This document shows, piece by piece, positions 1-12,031 of a DNA stretch of 64,000 nt. The notes under the pieces were generated by a model. It searched no databases. It worked only from the letters and a program-made list of their open reading frames with translations, and had not been told where the DNA came from. The translations under genes were made by a program, and so were the position numbers. The stretch lies in NCBI RefSeq assembly GCF_040939455.1, contig NC_134112.1, positions 69,066,001 through 69,130,000 of the forward strand, written 5' to 3'. This DNA comes from Microcebus murinus (taxonomy: Eukaryota > Chordata > Mammalia > Primates > Cheirogaleidae). Position 1 is the stretch's first letter. Each line of letters starts with the position of its first letter.

Positions 1-3000
1 GAATCTAAATAGCAACTGGTGGTGTCTAGTCTCTAGTCAGTTCAGTTAGGAAACTCTAGAAATGGCTCCTTCAATTCCTAATACTATTTTTTTTAAAAAA
101 AATAAACCCAATGATTTCATTAAGGAAAATCTAGTAAAACATTTATTTTATTTGGGTTAGGAATATTATAACAAACTGTATGATGGTGATTTCTTCTGAT
201 CCCATAGTGCCATTTATTTAATTGCTTGGTTTCACTTGAAATTATGAAGATGGTGATTTCAACAAGTTAGAGACTAAGTAACTTGTATTATGAGGGTATG
301 TATATGTTGCTGTGTTACCTGGGCAAAGCATGATTTAGAATCAATTAGCTTCATGTATAGACACACTAAGTGACATACAGAAAATAATAGCCCTGTGTGT
401 TGTAGTCACAAAAAAAAAAGTGCCAAAATGGATGGTAAGTTTATATTCTGTGGTTATTTCTCGTATTACTCAATTTAATGTTTACTTTATGTTCTGTTAA
501 TTTTGATCCTCAAATTCATGTATATACATTTTTTTAATTCAAACTTACTGTCCTGGGTTGACAATTACAACCTTTAGTACAAAATTATTTTGCAAAGTAA
601 CTCATACACCTTTGTACAATGTAGGTCTTGGAGACTTCTTTAACCACTGTGCTTTAACTCTGTAGTCAGTGGCATTTGTTGATATTACTTTTTGAAGTTT
701 GCAGTTACAAAAATTGATTTTTGTCACATTAATCTTGCAATTAAAAAGTTACTCTCTTGTGTTTGCATCCTTGCTATGTTACAACAGCACTCTAAGAATT
801 AAATGTTTGCAGTGTTAACTTATTCTTGTAAAAATTAGTGAACCCCTATGAGGTTCAAGGATCTCTTAGACACTCTGTGTTTTGGATGGATTATCTTGTT
901 TCATCAAATATTTTAATTTTAATTAAGCCCTCATCCTTAAAATCCAAAATATCCTTAAAGGTGAGCTAAGTGCTTCATGTACTGTAGTGAAAACTTCTCT
1001 TTTTAACACATTTGTGATGATTGAAAAAATAAATTTAATTGTATTTCTTTTTAACTTATTTATTTGGAAAGCATAAATAATCACTTAGCACCAGATGCAG
1101 CATCCTCTGAACTATATTCACATGCACATATACAACTAAATCCACATATACAACTAAACCACATACAGCATCCTCTGAACTATATCATTTTGTTGCTGAT
1201 ACATTTTTTATTTTCTTCTTCCAAAACATAAAGTGAGGATCTTTAAAACTACCATATATTTAGCAGCAGCCAAGATATTAATAAATAAGGATGATGTTGA
1301 AAGTTAGAATTATACAAAATATTCCTAAATGCAATGATTTCTAACTCAGTAAGACATCATCTTTATTTTGAAGTGGCCCCCAAAGAGTGAGTATCATCAA
1401 GTACAGTGTCTGACATGTAGCAAAAACATGTATGGTATGTTTGGGAACAAGCTTATGAAAGATGAATAAATGGAGATAGATAAATAGACACATGGCTAGA
1501 AGATAAATAATATAAAATAGACAAATAGGTAACTCCAAGGTTGTTAAAAATAACAAAAATTTAAAACAATATACCAAGGAGAATAATTTTTCTGCTTTGA
1601 ACATCAAATATGTTTAAAAATAATTCATTACTAAAAAAAACCCTAGTAGGTGTTGATGGTTTCTCACTACTAATTACAATAATCCTAATGGTCCATCAGT
1701 TAAATTCCCATTTCTCTATTTCATTCAGAGGAGGGCTTTTTTATATTTTACCTTCTACAACTGATGTTTTCTTCCTAACTTGAAAAAAAGAATAATGTTC
1801 ACTCCCTCATTAGTTCACTAGACCATTTTCAGGAATCTTTTCCCATTCTTCACCTTTATGTTTTACACTCTGACTGGATCAGCTGCCAGGCCAACACCAT
1901 ATTTTATAGTCTGCTCATAAACTTATCCACCTGGCAGTAGTTTTGACCGCTCAAAAGAATCACTGCCAAAATCTACTAGATTCTTATGACTAGTTTGGAA
2001 GCTGATTATCAGGAATTTAGGGTTCTATTCCTGTCCTGGGACTTAATCTCCTTTATGTTTCATTTTGCATTTTGATAAAATGGGTAACTAAGTCCTTTGA
2101 GGCTACAATATTCCCTGCCAAAGTCTTTATATAAGTGCAAGGTGTTACTGCTTCATTGATTCACAAAGATTTATAAGATGTTATTGCTATTACTTGAGGA
2201 ACAGTAAAGAGCCATCTTAAACTTGGAAACACCAACAAAAAATTTCTATTTTGACTAATCTCTTTTTTTCTGAAATTCAAATCAGTAAACTTTCAGTAGA
2301 TTTAAATGGGAATTATTATCAAGCAATACAAAGTCATCTAAATCTCGAAAATTGTCCATAATATTGCAGTATAACATATGATAGTATTTAAGTAATAATT
2401 CTTATATACCTAAATATAAAATTTTTTTCAATAAAGTTATAGTTCCAAGAATAGCCTCTTATATTTTAATTCCTTGAATACAGGCTTCTAGTCATTAGAT
2501 ATTTTCATATTTTTATCATTACATTTATCAACATATTTACTTATAAAAAAATTAGGAAAAGACTTTAGATAAATACCTATAAGTTATATAAATAACTAAG
2601 AGTTAATTGTGTGGTTAAATGATACCCATTTTTAAGACTTTAGAATAACTATGGTCAGACTAATCTCAAAAATGTTTCTACTCACTAGAGCTTGATTGAT
2701 ATGTGAATCTTGAAAGTATATTTATTTCACATCAAAGTTATTTCCTGCCCACTGTGGTTATTCCTGTCAAAAGCTTGTCCTCTCAACAATCCCCTGTCTA
2801 TAACTATATTCTCAGTTTATCTCCTTTGCTCCAATATTAAAGATAAATTTTAGGGAGATAAAAAAGAGTTTCTAGGAAAATGATTAATGGTTATATGATA
2901 ATAAACTATGCAATCATAATATTTTATTAATTTTAACTTGTCATATCAAACAAATATATTTAAAGAAATGTTTATTCTTATACTCTATAGAGATAAAAAT

Positions 3001-3734
3001 GTTCAGAAATCTAAAACACTTAAAATACAACTGAATTTTGATAATATAGCTAACCTTAAATTTATCAAGCACCATTTTTTCTCGTTTTTTTTCTCTATTT
3101 TTCTCCTTATCATCCCTATACCATAATTTTGGGATTAGCAAAAATATTATCATTAGAACTAAGTATTAGCCATATGAACCCCACTTACATAATGCTTTAT
3201 GGTTTACCAAACACATCCTCATTATTATAACACATTTTATTCTCAAGAATTTTGGGGAGATTACCCTTTCTCCACCTTCTCCCTTGCCACCACTCCTGTG
3301 TTGTTTGTGAAACTTTTGCTTAGAAAGGCAAATAAACTTGCTTAAGTAACCCAGCAAGCAAGGAAAAGAATTAAGAATTAAATTATTTCATTCTTATTCC
3401 AAGTTCAGTGTGTTTTTACTTCTGACTGTATTGCTGCCCATTTATATGGCATGAAAAGGTCAAAAAGTGGGGGATGGTAGAGAGAGCCTCAGAAGAGCAG
3501 GGAATAAAATGAATAGGTGAGGAAATGGAGGAAAAAGAGAACTGGACAGAGTTACCATGATAGCACTATTAAATTCTCTAGCTCCTTATATTGTTTAATA
3601 AATGTTAGTTAAATAGAAAATGAAACCAATAATGATTTATATTATGTTACAATTTATTATACCTACCAGATAATTTGTTCTTTAAAAGATTGTTCTTTAT
3701 TGAATGGTGACATGTGATTTGCACATGTACTTCT
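1..3734. other. AT-rich unique sequence, no gene seen
   Basis: No exon, RNA gene or confidently named repeat was recognised here. The DNA is strongly AT-rich with frequent stops in all frames, and the open frames present (for example 1341-1607 and 2938-3153) have low-complexity hydrophobic translations typical of chance ORFs in AT-rich DNA. One local duplication is visible at 1098-1185. Highly diverged old repeats could be hidden here. Confidence 0.6.
1098..1185. repeat. Local nested direct duplication
   Basis: The 20-mer cagcatcctctgaactatat occurs at 1098-1117 and exactly again at 1166-1185. Between them the 16-mer cacatatacaactaaa occurs twice, at 1125-1140 and 1143-1158. This is seen directly. 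It looks like two rounds of short tandem duplication and is not a named repeat family. Confidence 0.85.
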
Positions 3735-4195
3735 CTCACCTCAGGGCCACTGTGCTGGCTATTGCTTCTGCCTTTAATGTGCTTCCTCAAGATAGCGGCT
3801 TGGCTAACTCCTTTACTTTCTTCAAATATTTGCTTAATGTCACCTTTTTAACTCAACTGCCTAACCATTTTGATTAAAAACACATAAAACCCTGATTTTT
3901 TGATCCAACTTACTTTTTTCTAATTGTCGTATTTATTGCTGAACATTCCATGTAATTTACTCATTTATTATTTTTATTGCCTCCCCCTCCCACCCTCACT
4001 AGAATGTAAGTCTCATGAAGGCAGAGAGTTTTGTATTTTGTCGTTATTATTGTTGTTATTGTCTGTCTCCCCCTGTAGAATATAAGCCAACAGCAGAGAT
4101 TTTTGTCCGTTTCATTCATTGATACATTCTAAGTGCCTAGAACATTACCAGGCATATTTAAGATTCTCAGTCAATATTTGTTTATCAAATTGAAC
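3735..4195 (+). mobile_element. L2 LINE 3' fragment
   Basis: The sequence follows the 3' end of the ancient mammalian L2 LINE in sense orientation. It shows the 'cttcaaatatttgcttaatgtcacc' type block near 3820, the 'cctccccctcccaccctcactagaatgtaag...catgaaggcag' block around 3980-4025, and a terminal 'agtgcctagaacattaccaggcatat...tcaatatttg' block at 4131-4185. A second 'tctgtctccccctgtagaatataag' copy near 4061 suggests internal duplication or two adjacent L2 fragments. Old, diverged, non-functional. Confidence 0.75.
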
Positions 4196-6338
4196 GTCTG
4201 GTGTGCAGTTTTTAGTACCAATATGAAAAACTGTAAGACATGATGATTACCCAAGATATTTACAATCTACTACCAGCATGCTACACCTGCAATTCTTGGC
4301 TTTGGTTCTGTGATATTCTTAAGGATATCTAAGTTCATGTCACTGACAGGGAAGCATGGTAGTAGAAAAATTCTATACCCACTTTAAAAACTTTATAACT
4401 GCAGTTCTGTTATTTGTTGTACACAATGTCATATTCCAAGATATTAATATCATCACAGCACTCCACAGCAAGAAGAAAATCCATGAATTCCCATTATATG
4501 ACAATTCATTGGTTGAAAAGCATTCTATGGAACAAGTTTACTCTTCATTTGAGACATTTCCATGTTGTATTAGTGCACTGTGGACTATTTCATTTAATCA
4601 GTGTTCCAAATGTAATCTGGGGTTTAGTGCCATGTGGCATGGCTAAGACATATAAAGATTTTATGGATAACAGATGTAGAAAAATGTAGGGCTTTCTCCA
4701 ATTTACTATAGACATATTTTCTTAAGAGATACAGAGTCATTATTCCATTAACCAGTGTTTAAGATAATGAAATTGTTACCTAAATATAGCCTTTCCAAAT
4801 TTCAGTTGAATCTTTGTGAACTAAATGCAACTTGTTTACATTAGGGCTTAAAATAAAAGTAAAATAATAATCTGTTCAATTTCTCTTATATTGCCTGATA
4901 TGAAAAGAAATCACAATATCTTATAAAAGTATCCATATTTCACATCATCTAGTAGACATGCACAAATTAAAGCTCACATACACAAAATACTCCCTCTATG
5001 TTGTGTAGTATCTTTTCACCATCATAGCCCTTTTTATTCTGTAAAAAAAATTCTATATATAAAAAGAGTGCATCTTAAAAGAATTGTATAAGTAGGAAAG
5101 TGGTTTGGAAGTAGAAATATTGAAAGTTGCTTTACTGTAGATTGAATTTGTTGTGACAAGAAATACAAAACAGTGGGTTTTTTAAATTTCATCTTTCACA
5201 AATAAGAGTACTAAAGTACAATTTTTGCAACAGTTTCCATTGAAAGAATATGTTGTAATACTTTTGTTGAATTGTATGGTTTTCTTAAAAGATTTCAATA
5301 AAAATAAACACTAGTAAACTTGGATGTATCCCAAAAAAGACATTATTTTAAAATTGTATAGACTGGTGACAGCCTATTTTATTAAGTAAGCAAATTCCAT
5401 ATGTGGCATTAGGGAAATAATTTTATGATTTTTATATTTGTGTATTATGGTGAATAATCTTGTACCATTGTGTCTGAAGTTATTTACAATAGTTTTGTAC
5501 CTAACTTATGATTATTTTGTCTGCAAATGCTTGAATTAAAAAAATTTCAAGGTAGTGGTTACCAGTTGTTTTCAAAGCAAATGCTAAGTCTGCAAAGGCA
5601 TTCCTTAATACTTTTTCTTTCTTTTCTGGCAATAAGAACTTGATTTGTGTTCATGTTCTGAATTTCTTTAGTGTTCCTAGTATGGTTGTTGAAATCTATA
5701 CTTTATATGATCTCATTGTACTGCCTGTGTTTCATTAATGACTGATTCTGTTTAGGGCTTAGGGAGTGAAATATTTTTCATATGACACTACCCAAAATGA
5801 ATACAGTACACCAGCTGCAAAAACCACAAACCATCTGATTTTGTGGCTTTTGAGGGTGTGAAAAGTTCAATTGCTTAAAGTAAAGCTTATATCTGTAGTA
5901 CACCATATGGAAGTGGGACTACTGTGGACTTAAGACAAATGTTGAAAATATTAAATTCTCATCAGTAGCCTTGTTTCAAATAAAGATGAGTAATATAATT
6001 ATTAAGAATTATCTTGCATTATATTTGACTTAGAATCACAATGTATCTTTTAAACATTTGGCTGCATAATTATGGTTTTTATAGTATCACAAATACCAAC
6101 TGAGAACTTATTCACACAGAGAAATAAATGATTACCCATAAGTTTGTAATAAAATTTGTTATTATTTTAAGTAAACTTACAGTTATATAGTATTCCTCTT
6201 GTGAAATTTCAAATAATTATTAGACAGTCATAATTATATATTTAAAATTTTTAGTTTAAGGATACTTTTATCATAGTATTTTTAAATCAACTAATTACAG
6301 GTATTGTAAAATTTTTAATTTTTTAAAAATCCTAGTAC
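4196..6338. other. AT-rich unique sequence, no gene seen
   Basis: No recognisable gene or repeat. Two overlapping open frames in the first 500 bases (4356-4646 and 4414-4689) match nothing I know, and nothing about their context suggests coding sequence. The stretch is AT-rich throughout. Confidence 0.55.
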
Positions 6339-6945
6339 ATGGCATATGCTCAGGGAAAATATAATAAAGTATGTCAAAGAGATATCTGTACTCACATGCT
6401 TATTGCAGCATTATTTACAAAAACCAAAATATGGAATCAGCCTAAGCATCCAGCATTGGATGAATGGATAAAGATAACATGGTATATATACACAGTGGAA
6501 TATTATTCAGCCATTAAAAAGAGTTGAATCCTGTTATTCGCAGCATTGTAGATAAATAAGGAGGACATTATGTTAAGTAAAGTAAACCAGACACAGATAT
6601 CATAGAAATTAATATCACAGAAGCAGAGAGTAGTACAGTGGTTACCAGAAACTGGAACAGGGAAAGGAGAATGGGGAGAAGTTGGTCAATAGGTACAGAG
6701 TTGCAGTTATATTGAAGAAATAAATTCTGATGTTCTGTTGCACAGTGGGGTGACTATGGTTAAGAGTAAAATATAGTATCTTACAAAATAGCTAGAAAAG
6801 AACCTCTTCATGATTCTCACCAGGTGACAGATACACTAACTACTCTGATTGAATTATTATGCAATATAGATATGTATTGAAACATCAGACAGTATCCCAT
6901 AAAGATATATAATTACAAAGTGTCAATTAAAAAATAAATATATTT
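6339..6945 (+). mobile_element. L1 LINE, 5'-truncated 3' end (L1M-type)
   Basis: A sense-strand L1 tail. The reading frame at 6339-6524 ends with the ORF2p C-terminal region: it shows RDICTHMLIAALFTKTKIWN, then HPALDEWIK and YTVEYYSAIKK, matching the mammalian L1 'CIAALFTIAK...WIKKMWYIYTMEYYSAIK' block, followed by a stop. The 3' UTR hallmarks 'agaagcagagagtagtacagtggttacc' (around 6620) and 'gtggggtgactatggtta' (around 6747) follow. It fades into an A/T-rich end near 6945 without a clean poly-A tail, so it is an old copy (MA/MB-like age inferred). Confidence 0.85.
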
Positions 6946-8619
6946 CAAAATAAAAAATGAATGAGATATCTTAAGTATGCCCTAGAACCTGATATAATTG
7001 TGATCTTATTTTAATAACAACCATTTAAAGCAAGTAATAATATATAGTAAATATTGATTATGGAAAACATAATCAACATTAAGATCACTCTGTGATCTAT
7101 AATGAGCTTATGTATAATTGAAATTATAGAGTACTTTTTTTCTGGGTATGTTTACTGGGATGCCTTTGAAGAAAAAAATACCTTAAAGATGCCTTGAAGA
7201 AAAAAATGTGTATATGTGTATCTATATGCCTATATAATATATAAACGCATATAGATACACATACATATTCATACATATATAAAAATGCACACATATGTTT
7301 ATGTTGTATATGAGAGGAAAAGAGTAAGACACATACACATTCATTTTTGTATTTTATAATTTTCTTCATAGATTTGCAGTACTAGTTTATTCCAAATCAA
7401 TCAGTGGATAATGTTGCTAGAAAAAGCTTTTACCTCTGCCACTTTCACACTGTAGCAACAGTTTCAACCTTGAAAGTTGGCATTCAGAAATATGAGATTG
7501 TATCAAAAAGAAGTCTTAGAAAATTTACCCAAATATAGGTACTATCTTTGGAAAATACTTTACAAACTTGTAGATAAGTATTTTGTAAAGCAAACAAAAT
7601 ATAAGGTTACTAAAATACACTGTCAATTGCTTTCAACAACTTTCTGTGGCAAAACAAGATGGTGGAAGAAGTATGCGAGTGATGTTGGGGCATGAGGTAA
7701 GCAATTTGTCAGAGATTATCTATGTGTCTGCTAGAATAAACCCAATATCTATTTGGTTAATATAAATAAACAGTATGTTTATGCACATTATGTTAAAATC
7801 TTGCCAATTGAGAAAATGAATTTTGAGAGAAAAATTAGTGAAAAATTATAATTTTAACAAAACTATAAACCATAAAAACATTTTTAAAAACTTATATATG
7901 GAAAAGTAAATCTACTTCATGACCCAAACATTTCTAGATAATCTGACTATATAAAAAACTCCTTTACTCTTTTTTTTTTTTTTGGTTCTTATTTGTTTGA
8001 TAATACAGACAAGGTTCTTTTATATAACAATTCTGTTAGAGAGTTTTATGGTGAATGACAGTTGAAATATAAGAGCTTTATGGCAAGAACTGTTAAGGAT
8101 GTCTAATTATCTTTAGCTACATTAGTAAATCAAGAAACTTTAACAAGCACGAGCTTGAAAATTAGATCCCAGTGACAGAGTACGCTCTAATTTTTATATA
8201 TATGGATGACATGTAAGCTCATTTAGTTCACGAAGTTCACCATTCTTTGCCGTTTTCTTTTTCTATCCTTTACTCTTATTCCTGCCACCTTCATTCCTGT
8301 ATCTTTCTTTCCTATGCTTTTCTTTTCCAAGTTTTTTTCTTCTTCTTCCATTCTTGTTCTCTACTTTGTTCAAATTTTTTTTTCTCACAGTTGTCTAGGC
8401 ATGCCTGCTCATGTCATTAAAAATGATGCTGTTCTTGTACATTTACATCTTTTTATTTTCTTTACTTTTTCTCTCCTTTTTTACTTTCTCTATTCATTCC
8501 GTTAGTTTTCCATCTCTCTCATTCTGTTCCCCTAGGAGCTGTAGTAAGTCAAATCTAATTTGGAAATTTCTAACACTTCTCTTCTGTAACTTTGTTTCAG
8601 CTATTTCTGGTTCCTCTTG
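6946..8619. other. AT-rich unique sequence with a local hairpin
   Basis: No gene recognised. Contains an imperfect tandem duplication (7159-7187 against 7188-7208) followed by the AT-rich hairpin at 7213-7263. A pyrimidine-rich stretch lies around 8250-8540 and yields fortuitous hydrophobic open frames. Confidence 0.55.
7213..7263. repeat. AT-rich inverted repeat, 17-bp perfect stem
   Basis: The 15-mer tgtgtatctatatgc at 7215-7229 is followed 17 bases later by its exact reverse complement gcatatagatacaca at 7247-7261. The pairing extends two more bases on each side, to 7213 and 7263. It sits in a TA/TG-rich microsatellite-like patch, so it probably arose by slippage and is not a binding site. 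Confidence 0.85.
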
Positions 8620-8764
8620 TAAAGCCTGGTCTTATGGAAAGAACACTGTTCAGGATCTAAAAGACATCAAGTTGAGTCCATTTCTGGCCCAGCTTTCTTA
8701 TCTGTAAAATTAGAAGATAAAAATAGGCCAGACTGACCTTCCTTACAGCTCTAGGGTTCTATGA
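8620..8764 (+). mobile_element. MIR-family SINE remnant (MIR3/MIRc-like)
   Basis: The order 'gtcttatggaaagaacactg...gagtccatttctggccc...tttcttatctgtaaaatta...gaccttccttacagctctagggttctatga' matches the conserved core and tail of the MIR3/MIRc type, where '...ctcatctgtaaaatg...tcccttccagctctaacattctatga' is characteristic. Sense orientation. Old and diverged. Confidence 0.65.
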
Positions 8765-9427
8765 AGTATGCTTAGGTGCGTGGAGCTAGCTGAGATGGAA
8801 TGTTAGCTTTGGAAGAAGAGTGAAGATTTTACGAGAGCCAGACTATATAATGGCACCCTACCCTGCAGCAATCTCCAGCCCCAAGACAGATCAGCATCAG
8901 CTTATGGGTTTCAGATTATGAGCATCCAACAACTTGCCTTGGTTTCTTCTGAGAGCCAAATGGGCCAAATCAACTCAAGATGGGGTCCATGACAGTACAA
9001 GGATGCAAATATATTTCACAGCTTGGCTTTTAAGATTCTAGTTGTGAACAAAGCCTAGAGATTCTATTGATATAGATCATATGGGGTGGATCTGGAATTT
9101 AAATGAGGCATATTTGCTCTTGTCTGAACAATGCATTTTTCCATAAAATATTATTTCAGAGGCACTTTTGGACATTGATCCTGTGCCATCAGTGCTCGTG
9201 GCTTTACTGTGTCTATATTTTTCACAAGCACCTTAGATTAATTGTAGACCAGAGATGCAAGTCAGAGCTATTTGAAGCAACTGGTAACTGACTTTTAATA
9301 ATCAAGGCATTTCACTAAAATAGTTCTTCTAATGAATAAAAGCCTAGTATTTGACAGTAGGAATGTATAGAATTAAGTAATCAAATTCAAAGTATAGGGC
9401 ATTAACCGTATTGTCATATATGAACTA
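8765..9427. other. Unique sequence, no gene seen
   Basis: No gene, RNA or confident repeat recognised. It has slightly higher GC than the flanks (around 8860-8990) but no splice-bounded open frame that I would call an exon. Confidence 0.5.
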
Positions 9428-9542
9428 TTACCATTTCATTTTAGTGATGAGGAAAATGAGGCTCGGAGAGACTGAGTCCAAGGTCATGATAAACAAGAAA
9501 AACATACAGAGCTTATATTCTTAACCCCTATGCTATCTTTCC
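9428..9542 (-). mobile_element. MIR SINE remnant
   Basis: The antisense MIR core is visible: 'gatgaggaaaatgaggctcggagaga', then 'ccaaggtcatga' and 'cagagcttatattcttaacccctatgctat', matching the reversed MIR pattern of 'gatgaggaaactgaggcacagagagg...caaggtcaca...aacc.ctatgctat'. Confidence 0.75.
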
Positions 9543-9589
9543 ATTAGCTAAAAAAAATAGCATCCATCATTTAATCTTTCTTTATGGTA

Positions 9590-9705
9590 GTATATATTTG
9601 AGTATATTACATGGATGAGTATATGATTATGTATGAGTAATTAAGTATATGATATGTATATTTGAGTATATGGTATGTATGATTTGAGTATATGATATGT
9701 ACAAT
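9590..9705. repeat. Degenerate AT-rich minisatellite
   Basis: Several imperfect copies of a unit close to 'gagtatatgatatgta' follow one another (gagtatattacatg, gagtatatgattatg, aagtatatgatatgta, gagtatatggtatgta, gagtatatgatatgta). Period 14-26 bp and irregular. Slippage-derived; no function inferred. Confidence 0.75.
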
Positions 9706-10444
9706 ATCCTAAAATTGTTTCTAAGATTCTATTATTTAAAGGACAATAGGATTTTACTTACTATGTATTTTGATTGCTTCATTTACTTTACAAAAAAAAA
9801 AAAAATCCCAGGTGTTAATTTTCTTTTTTGCCTTAGTTCTTGACTCATGCATTAGCATGTTTTATAGTCAATTAAATGTGAAAATAGGAGAAATAATTTA
9901 TGGAGATGCATATTGGTGTCGATAGGGTTTATTAAGTCAATTAGTGTCTAAAATCTTAGGTTAATCCGATTTGTTACACTTATAATGTTTCTGAATCATA
10001 AAATAATTGTATAATTATGAATTACACATTGATTAGTGTGATTGCAAAGGATTACCATAGTTGGACTTTGGGGTGTCTGTTAAGAAAATGGTATGAAACC
10101 GAATCCCCCATTATACACAGAGAAAATAACTTTAAAATATCACTAAAGATCTATGTAGTACTATATATCAAGAAACATATAATGTCTGTCAAAATGTTGG
10201 GCACATATAAATATGTCTTGAATGAATAAAAGAATAAATGGTCATCAAAACTTGATATATTTATGTTTTCTTTAAGCAACCTGTTGATGATGCTATTTTT
10301 AATACTCATTGAATATTTTCCTTACATGAGTCTGTTTGTTCCTTATTTAATGTCATTTGCAGGGTCCTACTACTGTCAGTCAGTATGAAGCTGGCATGGT
10401 CCCTTGATTAATGCCCCTCACATGGGAGTCTCAGCTGCTGTTTC
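9706..10444. other. AT-rich unique sequence
   Basis: Nothing recognised apart from a short A-run at 9792-9804 and a possible short L2-like end near 10180-10232 ('gttgggcacatataaatatgtcttgaatgaataaa'), which is too short to call firmly. Confidence 0.5.
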
Positions 10445-10453
10445 AGGAGTTCC

Positions 10454-10793
<340 letters not shown>

Positions 10794-10975
10794 AGGAGTT
10801 CCTTTTAATACATAGTTGCCTCTAATTCCAGAGACAGGGGCTAAGGTTTTTTGAAGAGACTCACAGAAAGCAACAGGATTCTTCTTGTGTTGGTAGATAC
10901 ATCTCTTGTCTAAACAGCTGATAAGGGTTATTTTGCCACAAAATATTCATAGAGTTTTCTTTATGTTTCCTTTTA

Positions 10976-11270
10976 CAGTCATCCCTCAGTATCAGTATCC
11001 ATGGGGGATTGGTTCCAAGACCTCCCTTCCCAGAAAACACTACATCTTTCTGTTTATTTTAAATAATATAAGATTACTTATAATACCTAATACAATGTAA
11101 ATGCTTTGTAAATAGTTGTTTTACTGTACTGTTTAGGGAATAATGACAAGGAAAAATTCTGTACACGTTCAGTACAGATGTAACCATTCATTTGTTCCCA
11201 AATATTTTCAGTCCACAGTTGGTTGAATCCACAGATGAGGAACCCATGGATAGATATAGAGGACTAATTG
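10976..11270. mobile_element. MER2-like Tigger (TcMar) MITE
   Basis: Non-autonomous DNA transposon with imperfect terminal inverted repeats. The left end runs 'cagtcatccctcagtatcagtatccatggg'; the right end, reversed, runs 'caattagtcctctatatctatccatggg'. TA dinucleotides flank both ends (10974-10975 and 11271-11272), the expected Tc1/mariner target duplication. The interior has the MER2 pattern 'attacttataatacctaatacaatgtaaatgc', 'tactgtttagggaataatgacaag' and 'gttggttgaatccacagatg'. No transposase. About 295 bp against roughly 345 bp for the family, with the deficit in the left interior. Confidence 0.85.
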
Positions 11271-11272
11271 TA

Positions 11273-11390
11273 TAGCATTTAATAGCCAGTGGTTCATGCC
11301 TATCACAATTGGATTTGACCAATATGATAAATTTGTGTATTTATAAATATAAAAGTATAACTGTTAGAATAAATAATAATTTATGCCATT
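11273..11390. other. Short AT-rich spacer
   Basis: AT-rich sequence between the Tigger MITE and the L1 tail; nothing else recognised. Confidence 0.4.
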
Positions 11391-12031
11391 ATTTTTTTAT
11401 TTCACCATATTATGGGGATACAAATGTTATGATTATGTAACATTATGTATTGTGTTATGATTATGTAACATTATGTATTGCCCATGTCCCCTTTCCCCCC
11501 TCAAATCATATCTTCAAGTGTGACCATCCCCCAAATGTTGCACATCTCACTCATTATGTTTGTATATACCCATTCTCTCCTTCCCCCTCCCACCTGCCCG
11601 ACACCCGATAAATGTTATTCCTATATGTCCACTTAGGTGTTGATCCGTTAATACCAATTTGCTGGTGAGTACATGTGGTGCTGGTTTTTCCATTCTTGAG
11701 ATACTTCACTTAGTAGAATGTGTTCCAGCTCTATCCAGAAAAGTACAAGATATGCTATATATCACCATTGTTTCTTAAGGCTGTTTAGTACTCCATGGTA
11801 TACATATACTACATTTTATTAATCCACTCATGTATTGATGGGCACTTGGGTTGTTTCCACAACTTTGCAATTATGAATTGTGCTGCTATAAACTTTCAAG
11901 TGCAGGTGTCTTTTTTGTAGAGCGTCATTTGATCTTTTGGGTAGATGCCTAATAGTGGAATAGTGATCAAATGGTAGATCAGCTTGTATTGCTTTAAGGT
12001 ATCTCCATATTGCTTTCCACAGAGGTTGAAC
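11391..12031 (-). mobile_element. L1 LINE 3' end, lemur-type, 5'-truncated
   Basis: Antisense L1. It begins with a short T-rich (reversed poly-A) stretch and 'ccatattatgggg', then the reversed 3' UTR and the ORF2 C-terminal region ending near 'ccacagaggttgaac' at about 12031. The stretch 11593-11760 is the reverse complement of the sense L1 at 15115-15275 (for example 'tccacttaggtgttgatccgttaataccaatttgctgg'), so both copies belong to one young lineage-specific L1 subfamily. A 28-bp exact tandem duplication sits in its 3' UTR. The frame is broken, so no protein is expected. Confidence 0.9.
11425..11480. repeat. Exact 28-bp tandem duplication inside L1 3' UTR
   Basis: The unit starting tgttatgattatgtaacatt and ending atgtattg is present twice back to back, at 11425-11452 and 11453-11480, with no mismatch. 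The other L1 copies in this window do not show a doubled unit at the corresponding place. Confidence 0.9.

Noticed and set aside
4356..4689. Two overlapping frames of 96 and 91 residues
   Set aside because: No recognisable domain, no splice or promoter context; overlapping frames of similar length suggest chance.
9590..9705. CRISPR-like repeat array
   Set aside because: Irregular AT-rich minisatellite in a mammalian genome; no unique spacers of regular length.
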